Positions 26,039-33,612 of a stretch of DNA of 64,000 nucleotides are shown here, piece by piece. The position numbers were made by a program, and so were the translations under genes. This DNA comes from Anaerosalibacter massiliensis (GTDB lineage: Bacteria > Bacillota > Clostridia > Tissierellales > Sporanaerobacteraceae), in NCBI GenBank assembly GCA_000751555.1, contig CCEZ01000007.1, positions 1 to 64,000 on the forward strand, given 5' to 3'. Numbering within the stretch: position 1 is the stretch's first letter; each line of letters begins with the position of its first letter. The notes under the pieces are model-generated. The model did no database searches. It was given only the letters and a program-made list of their open reading frames with translations, and was not told the origin of the DNA.

Positions 26039-26206
26039 CTATCCTGGTATGACAGGGCCTGGAATCATGTCAACAACTATTGCACCAACTACTCCACCAA
26101 CTACTCCACTAGCTACCCCCTCTACAACTGCTGATCCCATGGAAGAAGTTGAATATAAATCATCATCAGTAACTGTCGTAACCGTAGGAACGGTATAAAC
26201 TTTCAT
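26039..26206 (-). CDS. RiPP precursor peptide A2 (55 aa)
   Basis: First gene of the cluster. ATG at 26206 with GAGGTG upstream. The product starts MKVYTVPTVTTVTDDDLYST, followed by a Gly/Val-rich stretch (VVEGVASGVVGGVVGA) and the same tail IVVDMIPGPVIPG as A1. The shared MK(I/V)YT start and Y-(S/T)-T-S-S motif mark the leader; GxxxG-like spacing marks the middle. 28 bp separate it from A1. Two paralogs with a fixed tail argue strongly for a real peptide family rather than chance reading frames. Confidence 0.87.
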   Translation of the reverse strand: MKVYTVPTVTTVTDDDLYSTSSMGSAVVEGVASGVVGGVVGAIVVDMIPGPVIPG

Positions 26207-26406
26207 ATATTCACCTCATTCTATTGGCAATTCCACGTCATATATAAAACATATTTCCAACAAAGTTGGATAATATGTTCTCTATCTTTTAAAATCAAAT
26301 AAAAGTTTTCTAATTATTTATTTATAAGTGTCAAATCTAATCCTCATTACCGCTGAATAACTTTGGACTTATGTAAATAAAGTAGGCACATTTTTTCAAG
26401 CAAATT

Positions 26407-26730
26407 TTAAGATATCCTCCTAGCATTATCTTGCCATTGATGAAGAGTAATATATTCTAGAGAGCTATGTATTCTTTCTTTGTTGTAATATTCAAATCCT
26501 GCTAATCTAGCAGCAGCAAGGTCAAAATATTTAACCAATTAACTTCTTCTTTCTTTAATACTGAATAGAAGGATTCTGTAGAAGCATTACACCTAAAGGT
26601 AGGTTTCGCACTCATAAGGGTTAACCTTATCACTAAAAGAATAAGATATCTTAAGATATTTAATATATTCTTCAAATTAAAAGCTTGTATACTAACTTCC
26701 TAAATCAATTGGAAAATCGTGTCTACAAAT
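26407..26730 (-). mobile_element. IS3-family transposase orfB remnant
   Basis: Minus-strand text in several frames matches the end of IS3 OrfB (rve integrase core): YTSF near the GSQYTS motif, then CNASTESFYSVLKKEEV, a frameshift, and YYNKERIHSSLEYITLHQWQ followed by DNARRIS and stop. The motif YNxxRxHSSLxYxTP is typical. Many stops and shifts make it inactive. Together with the orfA debris at 17444 it brackets the peptide cluster. Confidence 0.75.
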
Positions 26731-26895
26731 TATATTAACATCACTTAATATTCTTTATATTAAATAATTTCTACACTAGTTCTAAATCAAAAATTATAAA
26801 TATTTTTAATCATAAGTTTAAAATGTAACTATTCCTTTAAATACTTTAAATAATTTCAATCCTGTTTATTAAAAATATTATCACCATATATTTAC

Positions 26896-26942
26896 CATTT
26901 CAATAAATTTGGACAAACAGCACTTTAATCGGTATAAATAAC
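26896..26942 (-). promoter_or_regulatory. Leftward LytTR-type regulator site (arm of a 22-bp inverted repeat)
   Basis: Read on the minus strand: GTTATTTAT (26934-26942), 12-bp spacer, GCTGTTTGT (26913-26921), i.e. direct repeats at 21-bp period as in AgrA/LytTR sites. The following 40 bp closely match the region after the site at 31661-31690. It points toward the peptide cluster, whose first gene is about 700 bp away. Confidence 0.6.
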
Positions 26943-26949
26943 TGTTTAT

Positions 26950-27018
26950 GTTATTTATACCGATTAAAGTGTCGTTCATCCATTTGGTATTTATTAATTC
27001 ATAATTTATGATAAAATT
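26950..27018 (+). promoter_or_regulatory. LytTR-type regulator site and promoter of agrBD
   Basis: Direct repeats GTTATTTAT (26950-26958) and GTCGTTCAT (26971-26979) with a 12-bp spacer, the geometry of LytTR-domain sites. TATGAT about 27 bp downstream may be the -10 box. The arms 26921-26942 and 26950-26971 form a perfect 22-bp inverted repeat with a 7-nt loop, so the site is mirrored for leftward transcription. Likely target of the AgrA homolog at 29003. Confidence 0.65.
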
Positions 27019-27050
27019 ATGTCAATATAGATTATTTTTAGGTGATTAAA

Positions 27051-27641
27051 ATGTTCTTAATTGATAAATTACATAGGTATTTTGAAAAGGAATTTAATTT
27101 ATCTGAGCTTGATAGTATTAAATTGAAGTATTCCTTAGAAATTATTTTCAGTGAACTTTCAAAACTTTTTATTTTATTTGCTTTGTTTTCAATATTAAGG
27201 AAGAGGACTGATTTTATTTATTCATTTTTGGCTTTGTTCTTGATTAGAACATTTACAGGAGGTTTACACTTTAAAACATATGGCAAATGTCTAATATTTA
27301 GTGGATTATTTTTCTATATATCTATATTTTTAAAAGATTTCATTTCACTTAATTTTACAATTATATCAATTCTATTTATATTCTCTCTATTTACAATTAT
27401 TATATTTGATCCTATTACTCATGAATCTAGACCTAGCTATTCTTATAAAAAGAAAAAACAATTTAAAATTATTAGTATAATATTATTATCTTCTCATTTT
27501 TTAATTTGTTTTTTTGCAGATAAAAGCCCATACTTTATTAACTCTATATGGGTCATAACATTGCAATCTATTCAATTACTAATAGCGAAGGAGGTTAATA
27601 TTTATGAAAAAAAGAAAATCCATTTTCAGAAAACCATTTAA
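27051..27641 (+). CDS. agrB: AgrB-like membrane peptidase of a quorum-sensing system
   Basis: Processes AgrD and forms the cyclic signal. 197 aa with several membrane helices. The conserved catalytic segment RTFTGGLHFKTYGKC supplies His73 and Cys80 (the AgrB His/Cys pair). ATG at 27051 with AGGTGAT upstream (GTG 27042 also in frame). Its 3' end overlaps agrD by 38 bp, as in typical agrBD pairs. Preceded by a LytTR-type site, so likely self-induced. Confidence 0.92.
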   Translation: MFLIDKLHRYFEKEFNLSELDSIKLKYSLEIIFSELSKLFILFALFSILRKRTDFIYSFLALFLIRTFTGGLHFKTYGKCLIFSGLFFYISIFLKDFISLNFTIISILFIFSLFTIIIFDPITHESRPSYSYKKKKQFKIISIILLSSHFLICFFADKSPYFINSIWVITLQSIQLLIAKEVNIYEKKKIHFQKTI

Positions 27642-27762
27642 CATCTTGTGTAACTTACTAATTTTATTAGCACCTTTAGCGATTTCCAATACTGCTTCTA
27701 TTTTATTTTGGGGTGAACCAGAATGTCCTAATTCTTTAAAAGAGTCCATTTCTAACAAATAG
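27604..27762 (+). CDS. agrD: AgrD-like autoinducing peptide precursor with Ser in place of Cys
   Basis: 52 aa, starting at ATG 27604 after AAGGAGG inside agrB. It has a basic amphipathic N-terminus (MKKRKSIFRKPFNILC), a hydrophobic helix, the signal region NTA-SILFW, and the acidic Pro-rich tail GEPECPNSLKE, which aligns with DEPKVPEEL of the staphylococcal AgrD. The ring residue would be Ser32, so the predicted signal is a five-residue lactone (SILFW, residues 32-36) rather than a thiolactone. Ser-based lactones are known from some staphylococci and from enterococcal GBAP. The 3' end overlaps the convergent kinase gene by 27 bp. Confidence 0.85.
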   Translation: MKKRKSIFRKPFNILCNLLILLAPLAISNTASILFWGEPECPNSLKESISNK

Positions 27763-29016
27763 CACTCTAAATACTATATAATTTTCTTCATTCATCTTAT
27801 CATTAAAAATTTCTATTTTACCATTATATTTTTTAACAAGATCTTTAATATTATAGAGTCCATAACCTCTTCCACTATTTGACTTAGTAGAACTTCCTAA
27901 TTTGAACATTTTATTTATACTTTTAATGTCTAAATATGGATGTTTATTTTTTAATTCCATAACATCCATATTTTTCTCTTTTTTAAGTTTAAGTATAATG
28001 ATATTATCTGCCACTTTTGTTTCAAATCCATTGTTTATTAGATTTCCTACAATCTCTATTAATTCATAATCTTTCAATTTTGTTTTAAATCCATAATCTT
28101 CTATTATTATATTAAAATTTATGCCCAACTTCTCTGCACTTTTTATTTTGCTATATAAAAAACCAGCCAACACTTTATTATCAAGCTTAATTAAATCTAT
28201 TAAATTATTATCCATTTTCAGATCATCCATATAATTATTCATGGAATTAACAATACTTTCATAATCCGTACTTGTAATTGTAAGCATCCTTAAAGCTTGA
28301 ACATGGTTATCAAATTCATGTTGTCTTCTCCTTATTTCATCTATTAATTCATCAATAATAGGAAGATAATCCTCATATTTTCTTAATTGCTTTTCATCCT
28401 GCTCATTTTTTAGTCCTTCTTTTATAAAAACTAAATTAACATATATAATCCCTGCAGAAAAAACTGCCATAATAATTATATTTTTTAAAAATCCACTAAT
28501 ATCCATATGCCAATATAACAATATAGCTACTAACAATACTAATATATTTAATATTATTGTCTTAAATACCTTATTATTTTCCATAACAAATTTAAACATT
28601 AAATTTATTGGAATATGGTTAACTATAAAAATAACCATAATTAATGATATAATCTCTGAAATCATCGCATAAACAAATTCATAATTTATATTTCCTAGGA
28701 AAACTTTTAACAAAACTATACTAAAAAGCTGTATAGATATGATTATAATTGTACTTAGTACATATACATATATAGTTTCTATAATCTTTATATCATATAG
28801 TAGACAAATTATACAACAAATTAAAAATCCTCCAATTAAAAAATTACAACGCATTGATATATATCTTCCACTTATTCCTGTAATTATTGATGCTCCTAAA
28901 ATATAGATTGTAGCTAAAAACTTATCTATTTTATTATAATTTATTAATTTATTTGATATAATAACATACTCTACTATATCAAACACAGATATTATAATTA
29001 GTTCAACTAAATTCAT
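27736..29016 (-). CDS. agrC: AgrC-like sensor histidine kinase
   Basis: 426 aa. The N-terminal about 200 residues hold six or so membrane helices that would sense the cyclic peptide outside. The cytoplasmic part has the H-box RRRQHEFDNHVQALRML and a GHKL ATPase domain (NLINNGFETK, then SGRGYGLYNIKDLVKKYNGK). The class is HPK10, as in AgrC. It overlaps the response-regulator gene by 14 bp on the same strand, so the two are translated together, and converges with agrD. Partner: the LytTR regulator at 29003. Confidence 0.9.
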   Translation of the reverse strand: MNLVELIIISVFDIVEYVIISNKLINYNKIDKFLATIYILGASIITGISGRYISMRCNFLIGGFLICCIICLLYDIKIIETIYVYVLSTIIIISIQLFSIVLLKVFLGNINYEFVYAMISEIISLIMVIFIVNHIPINLMFKFVMENNKVFKTIILNILVLLVAILLYWHMDISGFLKNIIIMAVFSAGIIYVNLVFIKEGLKNEQDEKQLRKYEDYLPIIDELIDEIRRRQHEFDNHVQALRMLTITSTDYESIVNSMNNYMDDLKMDNNLIDLIKLDNKVLAGFLYSKIKSAEKLGINFNIIIEDYGFKTKLKDYELIEIVGNLINNGFETKVADNIIILKLKKEKNMDVMELKNKHPYLDIKSINKMFKLGSSTKSNSGRGYGLYNIKDLVKKYNGKIEIFNDKMNEENYIVFRVLFVRNGLF

Positions 29017-29713
29017 AAATTCTGCTCCCTATATAATTCCTATATTTTCTTCCAATTGGAATAGGTAATTCAATACCACAAAGATAAATATCATCATTAG
29101 TCCTATCAATTTTTTCAATATAGTTAAGATTAATTATATATCCTCTATGGCACTGTACGAAATTAGTAGTTAACTCGTCCAATAGTTGCTTTAAAGTATA
29201 AGTAGATAAATCTATAGTTTCATTTATTGTTATAATAAATATCTTTTTATTTCTAGCCTCAATATAAATTATTTCATCTTGCTCTATGATATAGAAATAG
29301 TCTTTCTGCTTTAATTTAAGATATATATTCTCTTTAGTCATTATTCCATGATTGATTATAGTTTTTAAAGTATCTCTTACTTCTTCCTCTTGAAAAGGTT
29401 TTACTATATAATCATAACAATGTATTTCTTTAAACGCCATTAACTCTCTTGTAGGTATTGCAGTGATAAATACAATAGGGGTTAATTTATAATGATCTAT
29501 ACCCCTTATTTCTTTAGCTAGTTCAAATCCTGAGTAATCTTTAAGTTGAATATCCAATAAAAACATGTCATAATTAGCATTTTTTATATAATTCAAGGCT
29601 TTTTTTGCATAACCAGTTATATTTATTTCTATCTTATTATTTATAGAGTTTATTATGGCTTTCAATCCCTTTCCAATTAATAAATCATCTTCAACTATCA
29701 ATATTCTAGCCAT
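29003..29713 (-). CDS. agrA: AgrA-like LytTR response regulator
   Basis: About 236 aa. Receiver domain with acidic pair IVEDD, phospho-acceptor Asp in DMFLLDIQLKDYSG, and a Lys in DYIVKPF. The C-terminal LytTR DNA-binding domain runs from about residue 125 (YIEARNKKIFIIT, FVQCHRGYIINLNYIEKID). Start chosen at ATG 29713 (MARILIVEDD) after TAGGAGTG; the frame extends to 29746 without need. Expected to bind the 21-bp-spaced repeats at 26913-26979 and 31661-31690. Confidence 0.92.
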   Translation of the reverse strand: MARILIVEDDLLIGKGLKAIINSINNKIEINITGYAKKALNYIKNANYDMFLLDIQLKDYSGFELAKEIRGIDHYKLTPIVFITAIPTRELMAFKEIHCYDYIVKPFQEEEVRDTLKTIINHGIMTKENIYLKLKQKDYFYIIEQDEIIYIEARNKKIFIITINETIDLSTYTLKQLLDELTTNFVQCHRGYIINLNYIEKIDRTNDDIYLCGIELPIPIGRKYRNYIGSRIYEFS

Positions 29714-29938
29714 ATAATCACTCCTATACCAATAATAACTGTCCATGTTATCTAATATTCTATATATAACTTTGTTTTCCTTCTTTTTTACTTCATCATT
29801 AAATATATTTTATATTCTTCTAGAAAAAAATAATATTAAAGAAAATATGCAAAGTTTGAAAAATATTAGTATATTAACTAAGTAAAAGACAAATTATTTC
29901 AATGGTACAAAAGAGAATCCTCATATTAATAAAAGAAA

Positions 29939-29979
29939 ACTGGCAAATATTTAAAAAAGAAATATAAATATTTGCCAGT
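29939..29979 (-). terminator. Hairpin upstream of agrA (probable terminator)
   Basis: 14-bp perfect stem ACTGGCAAATATTT / AAATATTTGCCAGT, followed on the minus strand by TTTTCTTTTATT. It would end transcription coming from the 30.5-31.5 kb operon before agrA. Confidence 0.65.
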
Positions 29980-30462
29980 AACAAAAATTAAAACTTCATC
30001 TTTATTTTCAACTTTTAATTTCGGAAATTTCTCTAAAAACTCGAGATAGTATTATAGGTGAATTATAGCATAATTTAGTATTATTATCTATTTTAGGTTA
30101 TCATAATCTCTCAAAATGGAAATAACTAAAAATATATTAATTATTAAAATAGTAAAGTAGATTGAAATCTGTTTATGTTATAATGAAAAAATTATAATAA
30201 ATATAATTGATGCTATTAATATATTTTTAAACTTTCATATTTGGGACGATACAGCTATATATTTCTTTTCCAGAAAATAAAGAAATATATTTTAATAATA
30301 GAAACATCTGTTATTTCGACTAAATATGAATACATAATTATAGAAAATAAAATTAATTCCACTATGTTTTTAATTAAATAATGTTTTTCTTTAATTTTAA
30401 ATTCATAGATATCAATCCGTATATATATGAGATTAGTAGCCTAATATTTTTATAATTTATAC
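29980..30462. other. Intergenic stretch, no gene seen
   Basis: AT-rich; a weak hairpin near 30260-30300 (repeats of AAGAAATATATTT type) is the only structure noticed. Confidence 0.5.
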
Positions 30463-30666
30463 CTAATATTTATTTCTATTATAATATCCTATAATTTTTT
30501 TGCATATAAATGCCAAAATAATAGATTCTAGTGCCATAAGTAAGAAAATAGGAATATAACCTAGTATATTTACATAGTGATTAAAAAAAGGACTTAAAGC
30601 AATAAAGTTTAAAATCATTATAATAGTAAAAATAAAATTCTCAGTTGATTCTTTTATATGAATCAT
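30463..30666 (-). CDS. Small two-helix membrane protein (67 aa), candidate immunity protein
   Basis: Two hydrophobic helices (FIFTIIMILNFIALSPFF and LGYIPIFLLMALESIILAFI) and a basic tail. It starts 17 bp after the secreted 280-aa protein gene, so it is the natural candidate for self-protection or accessory function. AAAGGAG directly abuts the ATG with no spacer, which is unusual; the truncated paralog at 13755 keeps this same arrangement. No known family recognised. Confidence 0.65.
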   Translation of the reverse strand: MIHIKESTENFIFTIIMILNFIALSPFFNHYVNILGYIPIFLLMALESIILAFICKKIIGYYNRNKY

Positions 30667-30683
30667 CTCCTTTAGTCAAAATC

Positions 30684-31526
30684 TTAATATGGTCTAGAAT
30701 ACCAGAAATACCAAGTATAACTTTTCCCATAAAACCTATGCCCTTGTATACTTGCAAATGGTAATCTTCTCTCACGAGCAGCTGGTTTAGTTGAATGCAT
30801 AGATTGATATTTTTTATAATATTGATTACCATGAATAGTTTCTGTTATCGATGCTATTAAACCAGCTGATACCGCTGATTTTAATGTACTTCTAACAAAT
30901 TGTTCAGTTATTTTTACATTTCCCTTAAATGCAAAAGCAGCAATTATTGTCAAAGCTGCAGCTGTTAAGCCGTATAAAACCCCTGATTTTTTATACTCTC
31001 CAACATATCTTTCCTTTAAATATCCTGTTTTAGGAGGAATACTTGATGTGGATATATTATCCGTTTTTGACAATAAAATATTTTCGCCCATATCTACTGT
31101 ATCTACTGTTTTATAATTAGATAATATATCAATTATATTTGTTGTTGATGCAACTACTGTAGCCACTTTCCCAGCTTTTACTTCATTACTAATAGTTAAA
31201 GCTTGTTCTTCTGCAGCTGATTGAAAACTTTGTAAAGTATATGTTTTATCATTTACTGTTACTTTTTTATTTACCAAATCATATAAGAGAGTATATTCAA
31301 TACCATTTTCTTCAACTAAATATTTAGCCATAAAGTCATTAGTAAATTCTGTTATAACTTTAGCGTTATAATTCTCTTCACAGATATTCACAACATTACT
31401 GTTTTCCTTAGGTAAAATATGCTTATATTCATCATTTGCTCTAACCATACCTGGATGCAATACACAAATAGATAAACATAACAAACAGGCAATACCTTTA
31501 ATAAACCAACTTCTTCTCATTTGCAT
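30684..31526 (-). CDS. Secreted protein under Agr-type control, candidate antimicrobial or toxin precursor
   Basis: 280 aa. ATG after AAGGAGG; signal peptide to about residue 30 (FIKGIACLLCLSICVLHPGM then VRA). An acidic/polar domain follows to about residue 165, then a hydrophobic helix (GVLYGLTAAALTIIAAFAF), a second small-residue-rich segment (LKSAVSAGLIASI) and a basic aromatic tail (RRLPFASIQGHRFYGKSYTW then YFWYSRPY). No family recognised. Upstream lie LytTR-type repeats like those before agrB, and a small membrane protein gene follows. This arrangement fits a quorum-regulated secreted effector with immunity protein; function is inferred from context. Confidence 0.7.
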   Translation of the reverse strand: MQMRRSWFIKGIACLLCLSICVLHPGMVRANDEYKHILPKENSNVVNICEENYNAKVITEFTNDFMAKYLVEENGIEYTLLYDLVNKKVTVNDKTYTLQSFQSAAEEQALTISNEVKAGKVATVVASTTNIIDILSNYKTVDTVDMGENILLSKTDNISTSSIPPKTGYLKERYVGEYKKSGVLYGLTAAALTIIAAFAFKGNVKITEQFVRSTLKSAVSAGLIASITETIHGNQYYKKYQSMHSTKPAARERRLPFASIQGHRFYGKSYTWYFWYSRPY

Positions 31527-31643
31527 TATATACCTCCTTATATTAGATTTATTTAAATCTAGAAATTAGGGTATAACTCCTTATTAAGAATCCTAAACTT
31601 AAATTAAACCCTATTTACTCAAAAAATATCATCATACATTTAT

Positions 31644-31690
31644 CATTTCAATAGATTTGGACAAACGACACTCTAATCGGGATGAACGAC
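31644..31690 (-). promoter_or_regulatory. LytTR-type regulator site before the secreted-protein gene
   Basis: On the minus strand GTCGTTCAT (31682-31690), 12-bp spacer, GTCGTTTGT (31661-31669): direct repeats with 21-bp period. A TATGAT about 24 bp downstream may be the -10 box. The block CATTTCAATAGATTTGGACA matches 26896-26915 with one change. Confidence 0.7.
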
Positions 31691-31830
31691 ATATTTTAAT
31701 ATAACTTCTGTATTTCTCTATACGACAACTTTCCTGGTACATAAAACCCCTTAGCATTAATATTTTATAATTTATTAATAAAACAAGTTTCTATTTAATA
31801 GAATAAAATAATTAACTTTATTATGAAAGG

Positions 31831-31926
31831 GTGATTGCTCTTAAAATTCATAATAATTCAACATTAGATTATGCTGAAAATTACAAGGATAAGATTTATA
31901 TCTTATCTAAAAAAAGGGGTAGATAA
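31831..31926 (+). CDS. Possible 31-aa leader peptide before the sigma-54 regulator gene
   Basis: GTG at 31831 opens MIALKIHNNSTLDYAENYKD then KIYILSKKRGR, stopping 2 bp before the regulator's ATG and out of frame with it. The ribosome site is poor (AAAGG next to the GTG). It may be a short leader peptide or chance. Confidence 0.25.
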   Translation: MIALKIHNNSTLDYAENYKDKIYILSKKRGR

Positions 31927-31928
31927 AA

Positions 31929-33542
31929 ATGGCTAGTATCTATTCTTCAGGGATTATTATTACAGACAATGATGGAAATATTATCGACTATAATTCAGTT
32001 ATGAAAAGTATTTTAAGTGAAAAGGAAATACTAAATACTAATATTTCTTCTCATCTTAAAGAATTAAAAAATTATCAAGTTTTTATCTCAAAATGTGAAA
32101 AATATAACATTATTATTATTAGAATAGAAAAAGAAATGAATGCTTTTTTAGAATATGTATTAGATAATTCTTATGATGAGATTTTTGTAACTGATGGCAA
32201 AGGAATTGTCTTATATTGTAATCAAGCCTTTGAAAAACATTATGGATTAAGTAAACAAGAGGTTTTAGGAAAGGATGTCCAGTTTTTAGAAGAACAAGGA
32301 ATTGTTGACCGTATATTGGTCCATCGTGTCATTGAATCAAAGCAAACTATTACATTTGAACAACATACTGCAACTGGTAAAACTATTATGAATACAATAA
32401 AACCTATTTTAGATGATAAAGATGAAGTTATATATGTGGTGGAAAATTGCCGAGATATTAGTAAACAGACTCAGTTAAAAAGAGCATTAGAACAAAAAAA
32501 TCAAGAAATTAAAGATTATGAAACAAAATTAAAATATTTTAACACTTTAGATGACAAGGATTTTATAGAATTTCAAAGTAAATCTATGAAAAAATTAAAT
32601 GCTACAATCAGAAAATTATCCTTTCGAGATGTAAATTTACTTTTATTAGGTGAATCAGGAACAGGAAAAACCTATTTAGCTAATAAAATACATGATTTAA
32701 GTTTAAGAGCTAATAAACCTTTTGTTACTATTAATTGTACAACCATTCCAGAAAAATTGATTGAATCTGAATTGTTTGGATATGAAAAAGGAAGCTTTAC
32801 AGGTGCTTCTACAAGAGGGAAAGAAGGCCTTGTACAACAAGCTCACACTGGAACACTATTCTTAGATGAAATTGGAGAACTACCTATTACAACCCAATCT
32901 AAACTATTACAATTGGTACAGGAAAAAACTTACATACCTATTGGAAGTGTTTATCCAAAAACTATTGATGTTCGTATTATTGCAGCAACAAACAAAAATT
33001 TGAAGAAATTAATTAAAGAAGGAAAATTTAGAGAAGATCTCTATTATCGATTAGCACTTGGTGTTATTTATATTCCCTCTTTAAGGGAAAGACCAGAAGA
33101 CATTATCCAACTAATAGATTATTATTTGGAATTATTCAACAAAAAATATGATATGGAAGTTCAACTATCTAAAGAAGTCTTAGATATATTTAAAAAACAT
33201 TCCTGGCCTGGAAATATTCGAGAACTAGAACATTTGTTAGAGTTTTTAGTGGTAGATGCTTCATCACCAAATGAAATCATTCACAAACATTCACTTCCCA
33301 ACAATATTATTAAGGAAACGAAGAAAATAGTTAATCAAAATAATTATATTTTTTACGAAAGTATACCAGAATATAATGAGGCAACAAGTCTAAATGAAAA
33401 GATAAATTCCTTTGAAGGTAAAATTATTAGATATGCATATGATAAGCTACAAAGCTCATATAAAGTAGCAGACTATCTACAAATTTCACAAAGCACAGCA
33501 CATAGATTAATTAACAAGCATTGTAAAAAAGAAAGAGCCTAA
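31929..33542 (+). CDS. Sigma-54-dependent transcriptional activator with PAS domain
   Basis: 537 aa. N-terminal sensory region, then a PAS domain near residues 75-185 (DEIFVTDGKGIVLYCNQAFE), a sigma-54 AAA domain with Walker A GESGTGKT (from residue 241), the sigma-54 contact loop GSFTGA (288-293), and Walker B TLFLDEIGE. A TyrR-like C-terminal HTH (SYKVADYLQISQSTAHRLIN) follows. ATG after AGGGG. It is transcribed away from the catabolic genes to the right; two perfect -24/-12 promoters at 36511 and 39451 are its likely targets. PAS ligand unknown, perhaps the pathway substrate. Confidence 0.93.
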   Translation: MASIYSSGIIITDNDGNIIDYNSVMKSILSEKEILNTNISSHLKELKNYQVFISKCEKYNIIIIRIEKEMNAFLEYVLDNSYDEIFVTDGKGIVLYCNQAFEKHYGLSKQEVLGKDVQFLEEQGIVDRILVHRVIESKQTITFEQHTATGKTIMNTIKPILDDKDEVIYVVENCRDISKQTQLKRALEQKNQEIKDYETKLKYFNTLDDKDFIEFQSKSMKKLNATIRKLSFRDVNLLLLGESGTGKTYLANKIHDLSLRANKPFVTINCTTIPEKLIESELFGYEKGSFTGASTRGKEGLVQQAHTGTLFLDEIGELPITTQSKLLQLVQEKTYIPIGSVYPKTIDVRIIAATNKNLKKLIKEGKFREDLYYRLALGVIYIPSLRERPEDIIQLIDYYLELFNKKYDMEVQLSKEVLDIFKKHSWPGNIRELEHLLEFLVVDASSPNEIIHKHSLPNNIIKETKKIVNQNNYIFYESIPEYNEATSLNEKINSFEGKIIRYAYDKLQSSYKVADYLQISQSTAHRLINKHCKKERA

Positions 33543-33575
33543 ATTAATGGAAAAAATCAGATATGAAAAATTTTC

Positions 33576-33612
33576 AAAATAAGGGAAACTAGTTAATTTC
33601 CCTTATTTTTTA
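33576..33612. terminator. Bidirectional terminator
   Basis: 13-bp stem AAAATAAGGGAAA / TTTCCCTTATTTT with an 8-nt loop and T-run, between the convergent regulator and metallo-hydrolase genes. Confidence 0.8.

Noticed and set aside
25726-26198. Plus-strand frames opposite the precursor genes
   Set aside because: Antisense shadows; the minus strand has ribosome sites and two paralogous peptides.
30641-30832. 63-aa frame overlapping the end of the secreted protein gene and the start of the 67-aa gene
   Set aside because: Shifted frame over two better genes, without ribosome site.
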